Shown: positions 46,855-59,341 of the stretch, in pieces
How positions within the stretch are numbered: the first letter of the stretch is position 1
How the letters are laid out: each line of letters opens with the position of its first letter
Assembly (NCBI GenBank): GCA_020465985.1
Contig: JAANYP010000722.1
Coordinates: forward strand, 1-64,000
DNA: 64,000 nt
DNA from: Centrapalus pauciflorus
Lineage: Eukaryota > Streptophyta > Magnoliopsida > Asterales > Asteraceae
Reading direction: 5' to 3'
Translations under genes and position numbers: made by a program
The notes under the pieces: generated by a model
Told to the model about the DNA's origin: nothing
The model's input: only the letters and a program-made list of their open reading frames with translations
Database searches by the model: none

Positions 46855-47480
46855 CGCAACATTATCAAATTTTTGTGGCAAACTGCACAACACCTTCTAA
46901 TATTTCGTCAATGACTTGTCATAGTAAGCTCTCATCTGACTCACAATTGTCGATATCAGGGGAAGATCCTTAGATGGTGGAAGCTAGCCAGCTAGGTCCA
47001 TTAAACATTCGGAGTAATTATTCTTTGCTTTCCCTTGCCGACTCACCCATCTTTTTGGTGCACAATCATGTCTTTTTTATCATATATGTAATTAAATTTA
47101 CAATATGGGCGCATCAAGATGTTTTTCTGTAGTTCGATCTAAAGTATGGCCATTGTTGAAATTCGAACGTTCATTGATCTTGTGTAGCATACCATAAGTT
47201 TGATAGTAGACGAGGTCTAGGAGATGCCATTTTTATGAATTAGTAGTATGTGTTGGGATAGATTTTTGAATCAGTTGACTTGGTGTTGTAAGCCTACTCT
47301 TGAGTGTAGTTTCATCTTGTAGATTTCTTTTTGGTTTCATTATTCCTCTTGTATAAGCTTCTTGGTAGTTTTATAATAAATTTCTGATACTGTGCAATCT
47401 GATTTTCATCTCAATGCAACACTTGTAAAATTAAAGCTTGTTGAGTTTTTTTGAATGTCCAAAAAATTAGTTTATTCAAT
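46855..47480 (-). pseudogene. Copia gag-region fragment and following duplicated block
   Basis: 46870-47160 repeats the gag block (TTGTGGCAAACTGCAC..., GAAGATCCTTAGATGGTGG). 47161-47350 is shared with 52120-52215 and 59960-60125 (TTGTGTAGCATACCATAAGT, GGAGATGCCATTTT). Many stops; no intact frame. Confidence 0.5.
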
Positions 47481-48622
47481 GAGAAAAAACATATAACCAC
47501 CAAAATTCTTGAAAATTAATATCAAGTCCTTGTAAGCATAAAAAACTATTATGAACTCAATTTTTCTATATTCACTATGTTGGAAGTTAAACTAAACTAG
47601 AAGTGCCGGTAGAAATAAGCTGAAAATTGAAAAAGATTGTTACCTATCTAGAAATATTGTTTATCGCCCTATCAAGAAAATAAGTCCTGATGAAGTGCTT
47701 AAAATAGTTACACTTTTCCTCACATTTCTCTTTAGCAGCTGCAACATACCTGAGGAGTAGAGACCCAAGATTCTGTATCATGAATGGAGATAATATTAAG
47801 CATGTAAGAGTGACAACAACAAAATAACTTTTTAAAAATATACATAGCTTATAAATAATAACATGTTGTATTATTATATATAGATTGTTGACCCGATATA
47901 TAACTTTAAATAGGGTCTGTAGGTCTAGAAAATGATCAACTAAGACCTGATAAATAATTGGAAATGTAGAAATCACCATGTAATAGAAAAAAAAAAAAAA
48001 TCTGAATAAGCTTGGAACAATGTTTCCTGATAGTATAGCTGCCTGAGAGCTCAAGCTGAGCGCACGTCCGAGTCATTTGGGTTAATGACTTGATTAGGGT
48101 TGTAACCAAACATATATATTTAAAAGAAATATTGAAAAATTGCTGCACACTTGCAATTTACAGAAATAACAGTCAGATACATATTTACTAAACAAACTTC
48201 AATACACAATCTGAAAACCAAAACTAGAAAAAGTATACACATAGGTACGAAGCAATCACATATCATGGCTGCTGGTTGGGCTTCCTCTGATACGATGGTT
48301 CTGAAACTGATCGAATCTTCTTCTGATGAAGCATAAGAGTATGCATTTGAGAATGACGACAAATCATTTGGCTCATCATCGAGGGAATATAGGGATTCAA
48401 GGTCAGAGACATATGCTGATTGGATCTGACTTCAGGGTTTGGATTAATGCCTGAGTCCTTATCTTAGAACTCCTTTCTGCAGGTACTAGGTGGCTTCTGA
48501 GCTTCTTTTTTTTTTTCTTGTGCTTTAGTATGGCAGCTACTACCTGCTTACCAATACGATCAAGCATCTCATCAGTCTGCCGAGGGGCAGGCTCGGAGGA
48601 AGATGGAATTGAGCGTGACTAA

Positions 48623-48719
48623 GGGGTTGTTTATTTACATCTTAATGGAATCATTAAGAAGTCATTCAAAAGTAAAATGACCTCTTAATGATTCTATTAA
48701 GAGGTAAACAAACAATGCC
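48623..48719. mobile_element. Tourist-like MITE, copy 2, perfect TAA duplication
   Basis: 97 bp, starting GGGGTTGTTTATTTACATC and ending GTAAACAAACAATGCC, flanked by TAA at 48620-48622 and 48720-48722. It closely matches 11883-11978 in the golgin-gene flank, so the family was recently active. Confidence 0.88.
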
Positions 48720-49493
48720 TAACTGCTATAAGCATACCACCAGTCAGCTGCATGATTCAACCAAAAGAGAGAGAAAAATAAGATGATAGAAAATAAACCA
48801 ACTCATATCCCAAGGTCTAGTTCTCAACGTACCTTAACGTTTCCACCCTTCCAAGAAACCTTGAAAAAGGGAAACTTATTGGCGGTGCTATGTGCTGCAA
48901 CAGAAGATGAAAGATTGGGTTAATGGCATGGCATAGAAGATATCAAGATTTGCAGGATTTATGTTATCTGTGTTCCTGAAGATCATATAAACAAAAGGTT
49001 TAAATAGACATGCCAAAGCAGAACAGATGAAGATTGAACAAAATTATTAGTTTTCAACAAATCAGGTGTACTATTGGGAAGAATCATATCTGGCTCCATT
49101 TTCATGGTTTTTCTAGAATCATAAATGTGCCACCCAAAAAGATGATAAAACAAATTATCTGAATCAGTCATCATGTCTAAATGATGAACATCTTTATTTT
49201 CATGTTTACAGGATAACACAGAAAAGCCTGCTGGAGTGTTCCCATTGAAAAAAAAAAGTTAAAACGTAAAAACACAAACTAAGCCACACAGACACATCTT
49301 CAGGAGAACTTGTAAAACACACAACTATCCTAATATGAAATGATTCAAAATTTATGATTGATTATTTTACAAAAAAGAAAATAAAAAACAATTTGTACTA
49401 TATGGTAGTCATGTTCAAAACTCAAAAAGGTGTAGAGCATGTAATACAAGGAAAGATTAATGTGAATAGTTAATAAAAAGTATAAATACTCAC

Positions 49494-49604
49494 CAATTTC
49501 TTTAGAGACTTTTTGAGCCCATGAGTACTGATCTTTGTTGGTGCAAGGTTCTTCAGCCAAATTGCAGTCGATGGAAGCGCAACAAGGAACATAAATATAT
49601 TCAT
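49494..49604 (-). pseudogene. Candidate first exon, paralog 1
   Basis: 111 bp from ATG to a GTGAGT donor. The ATG frame begins MNIFMFLVALPSTAIWLKNL and ends THGLKKSLKKL. Paralogs at 52902-52792 (111 bp) and 60986-60882 (105 bp) keep the ATG, the open frame and the donor; the length difference is exactly two codons. A second frame (YSWAQKVSKEIG) is open in copies 1 and 2 but stopped in copy 3. The hydrophobic start could be a short signal or anchor. Typed as pseudogene because the rest of the gene is not intact. Confidence 0.45.
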
Positions 49605-49811
49605 CAATGTATCTATAACGTCACGTAATATGTGTTTTCTTTAATAAAGAAAAAGAAAAAGAAACTTCGAATATCAAGTTATCTTAGAAAGAATTCATCG
49701 ACGGAGACAGAATCAATCTTAGAAAGACATTCTGTATTATGTACAGAGCTTTTTGGGTTTTATGGGAGTTTGGTAACACCATGAATGGGAGAGAATGAAC
49801 GATATCAACCC

Positions 49812-49847
49812 ATTATATACAAATTTTTTCTACCGTTAAACAACGGT
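49812..49847 (-). promoter_or_regulatory. Promoter with ACCGTT/AACGGT palindrome and TATA box, copy 1
   Basis: 49832-49847 reads ACCGTTAAACAACGGT, a 6-bp inverted repeat with 4-bp spacer, followed on the minus strand by GTATATAATGGG (about 49811-49821). AACGGTCA matches the core of the mitosis-specific activator recognised by three-repeat MYB proteins. The same arrangement is at 53145 and 61231. Confidence 0.6.
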
Positions 49848-49849
49848 CA

Positions 49850-50877
49850 CATTACAACGGTACATATTTATTTTTATATTATATATAGAAATTTAAAAAT
49901 ATGGTTTTTAAGAATTGTTTGTTGAAAAATGATTGTCAAACGATCCATGAAGTGGATCACGATATTCAATATTCGGAGTAACTTGCTCATCTTTTTGATG
50001 CACAGTCATGAGTCTTCTATTATGTAGGTAGTTCAAACTACAATATGGGCACATCAAGATGTTTTTATGATGCAGTTTGATCTAAAGTATGGTCATCGTT
50101 GAAATTCAGATTTATTCAGTTACATAATCCAAGTTCCTTTATAAACCATTATTTCTAGCTCTTTAGGCTCCATGCCCACTTCCATACTCTGTTCTTCATA
50201 GTTTATCATTTGGGTAGTTTTTTTTTAAGGTTTATTTTGGAATCACATCTCAAATCTCATACCATATTTGAATCTATTTAGGAAAAAATCATTCTTATGG
50301 AATTTCGTTTGACAACAGAAATTTATGATTGGTTAATGAAACCACTTGAATGTATTTAGGGAACGATCTAGACGAGAATGTACTACCAAAGATCAATATC
50401 TCTTGTCTCTTCCTCTTTACGTACTATTTTTCTCAATTGAAGCATCAACAAATCAATAGATAGCAACTAGCATATATACTCTTTTATGATGCCTTTAATT
50501 TCTTAAGCACTTGCCGATATCCTTACACTAGAAAGAATACATAGGTAACTCGTAAAAAATGTTTGCTTTCGTATTTATAGGGCTTATTTTATAATTATGG
50601 CACAAGGCCACTGAACATATATTCAACACAAAAATGAATTTGTCAATATGAGCACAAAAATATGTGAACACAAACGTTAAGTAGGTAATACAATAAAGCG
50701 TGTTAACACAATAATAAACAACAAAAGTTATATTAGGACCAGTGCTTTAGCATCTTTCTTCCTGTTTTCCTTCTCCATCTTCATTGGGATAGCACTGCTC
50801 AACTAGCTCCCAAAGATCTTGTGATTTGAGCAAAATCTTAATTCTTATCCTCCAATATTGATAGCCTTCTTCTCTGA
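49850..50877. other. Mixed duplicated and unique DNA, no gene seen
   Basis: 49975-50110 repeats the gag-side block (TTTTTGATGCACAGTCATGA, TACAATATGGGCACATCAAG). 50150-50720 is AT-rich with no supported frame. Confidence 0.45.
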
Positions 50878-50990
50878 ACAACGAAATTAAAGGGTGTGTG
50901 CTGCCTATTCCAGTCGAATATTGGCCATTTTACGACTCACAGTCCTCTTGTGTTTGCACTTTGCCAGGTCTTCTGGATTTGATACCAAAA
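50878..50990 (-). other. Copia gag start remnant and primer site, copy 3
   Basis: AAAGGGTGTGTGCTGCCTATT and GTTTGCACTTTGCCAGGTCT match remnant 1. GATTTGATACCA (50977-50987) is the primer-site complement and the LTR TG follows at 50991. Confidence 0.7.
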
Positions 50991-51499
50991 TGTGAGTATT
51001 ATCAAACACAATATTGAGCAAAAACGAACGTTTATTGATCTGGAGTTTTGCTAACTTAAAGACAGAGGAAAACAGATATATTTATAGTCTAAAATATAAA
51101 CAACTAAGAAGAAAATGAGGAACAGCTACTGAACTACACCATCCATAAGGCCTGAAATCACTCCCATATAACTGTAACATAACCTTGGGGTAAACCCAAT
51201 AATCTATGAAGATAATACTACTAAACATGTAACGATGACCAAAAAATTAATTTTTTTATGAATCTTTACATGTATCATTGTATGTGGATTGTTTAACCTC
51301 TTATGATTGGTGTTCTTGGGTATAGTGTCTGTTTGTTAAAGAAATATATCAAATAAGACTTGCTAAATAAAGGAAAAGTTGAAATCATCATCTCCATTGA
51401 GAATCTGAGAGTCTATTTTTTATGCAATTTCATAGCAACATAACTTGTAAAATGAGTTACTACTACAAGAAGCATGCTGAAAACGGAGCAAGTTTTACA
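50991..51499 (-). repeat. Copia LTR (509 bp) flanked by primer site and polypurine tract
   Basis: Runs from TGTGAGTATT to GTTTTACA, then CCCCCTTCAATATGG. It is the least disturbed copy of this LTR family in the window and lacks the solo LTR found in the 41631 copy. Confidence 0.78.
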
Positions 51500-51799
51500 C
51501 CCCCTTCAATATGGACATTCTCACTTAGTCACTATGTTAGGTGACCTTTTAAACCGAACTATCAGCATCTTATGTCTATTATGCTGATATTTATTACAAA
51601 AAACATATGTCAAAGTGTTGTTACATCAATTGAGGTTTTACTACCTTATTCAGTTACATAATCCAAATTCGAGTATTAACCAATAGTTCTAGCTCTATAG
51701 GCTCCATCCCAACTTCCATTCTCACTTAGTCACTTATGTTGGGTGACCGTTTGATGACATAACAAATTGAAAAAACATGATCAAATTTTTTTTTTTTTT

Positions 51800-52215
51800 G
51801 TGGCAAACTGCACAAAACCTTCTAAACAATGGCTTGCTCATTTATTTCGTCAGTGACCCGTCACAGTAAGCTTTCGTCTGACTCACAATATTCATGCTTC
51901 TAGAGACGAGGGGAAAGAACCTTAGGTGGTGGAAGCTAGCTCCATTCAATATTCGGAGTAATCATTCTTTGCTATCCCTTGTCGACTCACTCATGTTTTT
52001 GATGCTCAATCATGACTCTTCTATTATGTTTGTAGTTCAATCTACAATATGGGCACATCAAGATGTTTTATGATGTAGTTCGATCTAAAGTATGGCCATT
52101 GTTGAATTCAGAAATTTGTAAGTTCATTGACCTTGTGTAGCATACCATAAGTTTGGTGGTAGATAAGGTCGAGGAGATGCCATTTTACAAATTAATGGTA
52201 TGGGTTCTCCAAGAT
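51800..52215 (-). pseudogene. Copia gag core fragment
   Basis: Minus strand from 51900: ESDESLL, stop, RVTDEINEQAIV, stop, KVLCSLPQ, matching the UBN2 gag core (compare DQTIVEKILSSLP in remnant 1). Two stops in about 30 codons. 52110-52215 continues the duplicated block. Confidence 0.65.
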
Positions 52216-52239
52216 ATGGATAAGAAAAGAGCTTGAAAA

Positions 52240-53170
52240 TGTCAAACCGCTGAGATAATTTCACCAGGGGCGTCGATTTCTTGATCCTCCCACTTGGTGT
52301 GCCAGCCCCATATCCTAGTTCTCAATGTACCGTAACATTGCCAACCTTCCCAGAAACCTTGAAAAGGGGAAATATATTGGGTGTGCTATGTGCTGTAACA
52401 GAAGAGGAAAGATTGGGTTAATAGCATGAAAGTACCACATAATGTGGCAAGAAAGGTTGGCAGAATTTATGTTATTTGTTCCTGAAGATCGTATGAACAG
52501 AAGGTTTAAGTAGACATGTAGAACAGAACAAGATTGAACAAAATTATTAGTTTTTATCGAATCCGTTGTACTATTTGGAAGAATAATATCTGGCTCCATT
52601 TTCATGGTTTTTCAAGAATCATAAATGTGCCTTCCAAAAGATGAAAAACCAGATTGTCTGAATCAGTCATCATGTCTAAATGATGAACATCTTTATTTCA
52701 TGTTTACGATATGGTAGTCATTTTGAAAAAGATGTAGGGCATGTAATAGAAGGAAAGATTAATTTGAATAATTAAGGTTAGCAATGCTCACCAATTTCTT
52801 TAGAGACTTTTTGAGCCCATGAGTAGTGATCTTTGTTGCTTGAATGTTCTTCAGCCAAATTGCAGCCGGTGGAACCACAAGAAGGAACATAAATATATTC
52901 ATCGATACATATAAAGTCATGTAATGTGTTTTCTTTGGTTAAAATAACAAAGAGACTTTGAAGACCAAGTTATAAATGGAATTTCATCTAACGAGTAAGA
53001 AAAGAAATCATTGAAGGAGAGAGAATCAATCTTAAAAATACATTTTGTATTCTATATAGAGCATTTTTGGTTTTATGAGTGTTTGGTAATACCATATATG
53101 GGAGAGAATGAACGATATCAAAGCATTATATAGAGATGTTTTTTACCGTTAAACAACGGTCATCTATAAC
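52240..53170 (-). pseudogene. Gene-fragment block, paralog 2 (first exon, promoter, downstream pieces)
   Basis: First-exon copy at 52902-52792, with GTGAGC donor; promoter palindrome at 53145-53160 with a TATA box near 53124. The intron and following segment (52316-52790) match 60400-60880 and 48830-49490. Only a short remnant of the F-box-like exon is left (about 52244-52300). Confidence 0.5.
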
Positions 53171-53329
53171 GGTACATATTTATGTTTATATTATATGAAC
53201 ATTTGAAATTTAAAAAAAATGGTTTTAAAGAATTGTTTGTTAAATGATGACTGTCAAACGATTCACGTGCAAAATGGACCACACCTAAAATATCACATTA
53301 ATTTCAAAGGCTCAAATATTTTTATCAAT

Positions 53330-54620
53330 CGTTACTGAAGTTTAATGGGGGAAGAGAAAAGAAAAAGAAGACCAATCATTTTAATATTAAATAGATAAAT
53401 CAAACACCATTTGAAAACATGTTTTGGTTTAAGAAAAAAGAAACAACCAATTCATTATTATCCAAGCATGGTTTTTCCTGTATTTCTAGAACAATACCAT
53501 TAATTAGTTAGTCTTCTTTCTCCTTTTTTTAAACTTCGCTATGTGACAATCGGGCTTTAAATTTTGAAAATTTTGTCGCCAATTTAGTAATGATATTTTG
53601 TAAAAGCATCTTTTTTTATGGCATTTGTTTTTAAACTACAATCTAATTATTACAACAAAATGACTTGTGTAACGGTCAAAAATAGTATCTTTCTCTTTTT
53701 GTTAGGGTCATCCGTTCTGTATTTTCTCGATTGGTTTGCGGATTCTGCCTTGCCATAAGTTCTAGGTTATCTATTACGATTTTTAATATTGCATTTGATC
53801 ACTTGGATTTTTGGTTCATGAAATTTGTTGTTTGATGCGACGTTTATAATTCAATTGGTCTCATTTGTTTTGTATTAAATTTATGTTGTCGTCAAGTTTT
53901 CATTACATTTGACTTCTCTGAGTTCATTTTGGACATTTTCAAGAAAATGGTTTTTATCAATTCTTTGATGGTCCACTTTGCTTTATATTATTGAATCAAA
54001 ATGGATAGTTTGGTTCATTCGATCTCAGATATTTTTTTGGTAATGATTCAAGTGACTTTTGTCGATTAATTTTAGATATCCTTTTGAGATATCGATTTCA
54101 TCTTTCTTGATTATTTGATTCGAATTCTCTGAATGATTGAATTGGATTCTGTAAGTAGTCAGAGGCATAATGTTTTGAGTTTTATAATCAATATTGGTGC
54201 ATCAATTTAAAAAAAAATGCATAGGTTGTGGTAAGTCTGTCACCTTCAAAGTTCAATCATTCAATTCCAGGTTTCTTCTGTACTGTGGTATTGTTTTTAA
54301 TACTAATTTTGTTGTTAAGTCAGATTGAAGTAAAGAAATTGCTAGTTGTATTGGGTCTACGTTTGTTTTATTTGTGGGGTTTTGGGTTACTTGGGGGACT
54401 GCAATGAATTGGGTTTTGTTTTATTGGTTACATTTTAAATACACTTATAGATGGTATTCGGCTTTTTGAATATTGAGTCACGGATTTAGAATTTGGGTTT
54501 TTCCCGGTTCAATTATGATGTTCAATTTCAAAATTGTTTTGTTTCATTTGGGGCACTTCATCTGACTAATATTTGTTTAATTTATGGTTTGGCTTATTTG
54601 TTTCTTCATTGATCAATTTA
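53330..54620. repeat. Segmental duplication copy 1 (pairs with 61420-62830)
   Basis: Shared phrases include TTGATGGTCCACTT, AATGATTCAAGTGACTTTTG and CACCTTCAAAGTTCAATCAT. The pair extends the homology of the gene-fragment blocks, so a segment of about 3 kb or more was copied together. No gene recognised; T-rich. Confidence 0.75.
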
Positions 54621-56600
54621 ATTCAAAGTTGGTGTTGTAGTATTCTAGCCGATTCAAGAACACGGCCTTGTTTGGTCCATTGTTGATTGAATTTTTGAAT
54701 TACTCAATCCTGAGACTTTTGCATCACCATACAAGTCCAGATTGAAGTTGTTTTTTGTTTATGGTTCAACACTCGATCGTTGTTTCGAGTTTAGGTTGTT
54801 AATTGATTGATGAGTTTGTTTTGTTGTTTTCTCGGTTTGTATTGGATTTCTCTTCTTTAGAATGACAACCTTTGTTTTCCCGTCAATGGATTTTCAATCT
54901 TCCAAAATCGACTGGTTTGTTTGGTGCAGTAGTTGAAGTTTCATTATATATAATTCTGGTTCGGCTAACCTAAAAATCAAGAAGGCTTTGTCAGTTTTCG
55001 AATCGGTATTTCAGTTTTAAAAAAAATTTCTGAACACCGTAAGTGGTGGTGGTGCAATATGCATAAACTCAAGAACATTCAAGATCTTAATTAAAATATT
55101 GGGTGTTTAATTGTTTTTCTAATTTGTTACAGTTATTGATTAAATGTAAAACATGTTAGTTTTGGTAATAAAATTTAGTGTTTGTATTGTAAAAAATAAA
55201 ATGTTATATTATTTTAATCAGTTTGCATTATCAATGTTATTTTTTTTAATCATTTTGATCATTATGATATATTTTTGTTACTGAAAGTGAAAAATACTTA
55301 ACAGAGAACATGTTAAGTCGATTAAATTGATCAAAGCAGTGGATCACCATTGATGATCGTAACTCTGACAACGCCACCATCGATGAACGAAGAACACAAA
55401 GAAGATGAAATGGATGAACCTTAATGGGAGCCCTAAATCAAAGAACTAAAATCATACATTAAAGAACCATCAAATACATTAAAGAGTAAATCCACAATCA
55501 ATGAACACTAATTTATACATCGAAGAACCGTAACTCAAGTCCTTAACGTGCGGACAAGTGATGAGAAAATCAAACCCTAACTTTGTTCGAATCGAAGCCA
55601 TAAATTGATGAAATCAACTACTTAGATCTTGGTTCCATCGTTGACGAAAGTTCTAAGATGAAACTGTTCGATTTTTGGTTTAACCGTTGACATAATTGAC
55701 GCCATCGACTCCAACGGGGGATGAAATTTATGGCTTCCACAATCCAAATATAGGGCTTCCACCATCCAAGTTTACATATTTGAAGTATAGGCTTTGAGGG
55801 AGACGAAACCGCCATGGTCACCTCGCATTATCCCTCTGGTTGATTTCCATCTTTCCTTGTGATCTCTGTTTCTCTTTTTCGTCGTCATTTTTCCTCTCGC
55901 CCTTTAACCGTAACAGATGGTTACATATTTATTTCATTTTTAAGTGTATTGAAGTAATCACCCCGATGAGAGTTTAACGTAAATGATAAAGTTTCATAGC
56001 ATAGATCGATTAACTTCATATTAAAATTTTTATAGATCAGACTACGGTTATCACCAATTATCTGGCAGTGATATCTATTTAAGTCACTGTAGTTTTTTAG
56101 TCATTACAGATAAAGATATTTTTATAAATAAGAATGGAAAGACAGATTCTTAGTCTGACCCACTACGATCCCTAGTCGGAATAAAACAAAGATTACGGTA
56201 GAAATTGTTATGAAAATAATTATAATAGAATAGTGGAAACAAATGATTATATTGTATTGTAACCCTTATTTTTATAAAGGATTGAATTTGGTGATGTGAA
56301 TTTTTGTACACATAGACGTGCCTATCAAATTTTTTTTAGTGATGTACAATAAATCTAGATGACCATATAAATTACGTTGCATATTTTTGTAATAAGTTCA
56401 AACGTTATTGCATAAATCGTGTTAAATATGATTTCATTGTTGTACTTGATCAACATTATTTCATTGTGTTAAAAGTGATTTCGTTACATAAATTTATAAA
56501 AGATAGAAACATGGTTGCATAAATATGAATTAACCCAAAATCAAAGAACCAAGAAATTATTTAACTTCGTTTTGTCTTCTTCTCTCCAATCATAAGTTCT
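54621..56600. other. Unique intergenic DNA, no gene seen
   Basis: 55320-55920 is richer in GC with GATGAACGAAGAACACAAAG and some open frame near 55618-55821, but no family resemblance. The remainder is AT-rich. Confidence 0.4.
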
Positions 56601-56604
56601 TTGT

Positions 56605-57425
56605 AATCGACGGGAGGCAGAAGAAATCAAACAAAGAGGACTGAAACAATAGTGGTGATATGGGCCAAGAATCAGTTTTCAAGAACTCCATCATCCACAA
56701 TTGAAATCGATCAAAGACATTAACATTCAAAGTAGGTTACTTTCGCTTTTTGCTTATTGTAGTTTTTGCTTTTTCTTATTGCATGAGCATACTTTAAAAA
56801 ATGAAAAATTCAAGGCATTCTACTTCCGAAAATTTACCCATTATTGCCTTGAAAAGCTAATTTTTAGGTTGCCGCTTACCCCTTGCATTTGATTCATAGG
56901 GATATAATTTCTCGATAACGTGCGTTGATTCATCAACTACTTGGGGTCGATTTCATCTTCTGCGATCATCACAGGTTAGAATTTTCTTTTGTTCTTCAAT
57001 TTGGTAAATATTATTGAAAATACAATGGAACAGAGTATACGATTTAAGCAGGTTTATTGATGATTAGAAGTTGTAAATATGTATGAATCTAATTTTCTTT
57101 ATACACATTCCAAGAATTGTGTATTAGGGTTTGTAGTGTCGTTTTGTATCTCCTGGATTCTTGAACATGTACATCTCTAGGGTACCTTACACATTATGTG
57201 AAAATTATTAATTTCTGTGGAAGGCACAACAACTGATCTTCGACCTAAAATTCAAATAAAAACATGCCCTTTAGCTACCTGAAACAGCCCTCAAAATCAG
57301 GGATCACACCAATGACAGCAATGTGTAGACAAGCCGCTAAAAATCTTATTTTTCGGGATGAAAAATGCAATTTAAGTATTAGCATCTGACTAGCAACAAA
57401 CACTATTCGCTACCACCAAGTGACT
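56605..57425 (-). repeat. Duplicated block A, copy 2
   Basis: Matches 37304-38230 (TGGTGATATGGGCCAAGAATC, ATTTTCTCGATAACGTGCGT in variant form). Relative to copy 1 the exon-like frame is broken by an extra G near 56944. Confidence 0.7.
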
Positions 57426-57465
57426 GTTTGCAAGCGCTCGCCAAGCTTTGGTTATAGGAATTAGG

Positions 57466-57769
57466 AAATGATTTTTGATGTAATTTACCGTAGATGCATC
57501 CTTTACATTAGTCTTTTCCTCCAATTTCTGGTAAGCCTGATTGAGATGCCTATAGCGTAGACGCCATAACCAGACTTGTTCTTTTCGTTCGTAACTAGCG
57601 CAACACTTCCAATCATGGAGATGTCTAAAGGGAACTTCTTATTTTCTCTCATTGTGATGTTGACCACTGCTTTGCTGATAACGCATACTTAGATACATCC
57701 TTTACATTTTACGCCTCATGGTCGTTTTGTGTTTGCACTTCGCCAGGTCTTCTGGATTTCATACCACAA
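57466..57769 (-). pseudogene. Copia pre-integrase remnant with primer site, gag deleted
   Basis: Matches 38300-38560 of remnant 1 (GTAGATGCATCCTTTACA, CAATCATGGAGATGTCT). The sequence then jumps to the primer-site region (CTGGATTTCATACCACAA, 57752-57769), so gag is lost by internal deletion. Confidence 0.65.
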
Positions 57770-58289
57770 TGTGAGTACTATGAAGCACAATACTGTGGAA
57801 AACAAACTTTTATTAATCTGGAGTTTTGTTAACTTAATAACAGAGGAAAACAGTTCTATTTATTTATAGTCTAGAAATCAAAAAACTAAGAAGAAAATGG
57901 GGAACAACGACACCATCCGTATTCCGTAAGGCCTGAAATCACTCCCATATACCTGTAACATAACCTTGGAGTAGACCCAAGAATCTCTATTACAAGTGAA
58001 GATAATACTACTAAACATGTAACAATGACCAACGCAAAATAAATTTTATGAAAGATTACATGTTGTGTCATTATGTGGATTGTTTAACCTCTTATAATTG
58101 GTGTTCTTGGGTAAGTGTCTGTTTATTAAAGAAATATATCAAATAAGACTTGCTAAATAAAAGGAGGAGTTGAAATCATCATCTCCATTGAGAGTCTGGG
58201 AGTCTTATTCTTATGCACTTTTATAGAAACATAACTTGTAAAGTGAGCATCTACTACAACAAGCATGCTGAAAACGGAGCAAGTTTTTA
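57770..58289 (-). repeat. Copia LTR (520 bp) flanked by primer site and polypurine tract
   Basis: From TGTGAGTACTA to AGTTTTTA, then CCCCCTTCATGATGG. The terminal CA has become TA. It shows the same two-sided flanks as the 41631 and 50991 copies. Confidence 0.72.
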
Positions 58290-58978
58290 CCCCCTTCATG
58301 ATGGACATTCTCACTTGCTCATTTATGTTAGGTGGCCTTTTAAACAGAAGTATCAGCATCTTATGCCTGTTATGCTGATTTTATTTCAAAAAACATATGT
58401 CAAAGGCTCAAAGTGTTGTTATATCAATTGAGAACTTACTACCCTATTCAATCACACAATCCAAATTCCTGTGTAAATTAATAGTTTTAGCTCTATAGAC
58501 TCCATCCCAACTTCCATACTTCGTAGCATCCAAAATTTTCTCTCCAATTTCCTTTCTACTATTGATATTGATTTTGCAAGAACGGATCAATGCAACACCG
58601 TTTCCGAAGAGAGGGTGGTAAGATGGTTCAAGCTCACCTCCTTAAATAATCCCTTTCCGTGAGTGGGAGCCCCAAATCCTCCTACTCAACCTACTTTGAA
58701 GTTCGAACATTTCCACCCTTCAAAAAATTCTTGAAAAGGGGAAATTTAGCGGGTGTGTTATTCACAATAAAAGAGGAAAGATCGGGTTCATTGCTTGAAA
58801 GGACCATAAAATGTAGCATGGCAGAGAGGCCGAGTTTATGTTATATTTTCCTGAATATTGTATATACGCAAGGTTTAATTAGACATAGTCTTGATATCAA
58901 AATCAGTTTTTTTTTTTTTTTTAAATCAATAACAAGGGAAATGTTTGATTTGTTAAGATATCAATAATTAGTCTTGAT
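58290..58978 (-). repeat. Post-polypurine block and gene-fragment repeat
   Basis: Matches 42430-42960. No protein domain visible. A T run at 58906-58922 precedes the next LTR fragment. Confidence 0.55.
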
Positions 58979-59341
58979 ATCCATAAGGCCTGAAATCACT
59001 CCCATATACCTGTAACATAACCTTGGAGTAGACCCAAGAATCTATGAAGATAATACTACTAACGATGACCAAAACAAAATAAATTTTATGAATCATTACA
59101 TGTTGTATCGACTATCGTTATATGTGGATTGTTTAACCACTTATAATTGGTGTTCTTGGATATAGTGTCTGTTTATTAAAAGAAGTATATCAAATAAGAC
59201 TTGCTAAATAAAAGGAAAAGTTGAAATCATCATCTCCATTGAGAATCTGGGAGTCTGTTTCTTATGCAATTTCATAGGAATATAACTTGTAAAATGAGTT
59301 ACTACTACAAGTAGCATGCTGAAAATGGAGCAGGTTTTTCA
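58979..59341 (-). repeat. Copia LTR, truncated on the primer-site side
   Basis: Starts inside the LTR (ATCCATAAGGCCTGAAATCA) and ends GGTTTTTCA before CCCCCTTCAAC. About 150 bp of the U5-side end are missing. Confidence 0.72.

Larger units (their letters stand above)
47640..49604 (-). pseudogene. Decayed multi-exon plant gene, family unknown
   Basis: Coding-like pieces occur in one direction. 49604-49494 is a first-exon candidate ending at a GTGAGT donor. 48601-48405 reads SRSIPSSSEPAPRQTDEMLD, then RIGKQVVAAILKHKKKK. 48450-48290 is open in two frames, one rich in Ser and acidic residues (YSLDDEPNDLSSFSNAYSYA). 47750-47640 ends INNISR before a donor-like GTAACA. A Tourist MITE interrupts it at 48623. 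A promoter-like region lies above 49800. The poly-A run at 48510-48520 makes frame assignment unsafe. No domain was recognised. It could be a functional gene whose exons I cannot join, but stops in the last piece favour decay. Confidence 0.4.
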
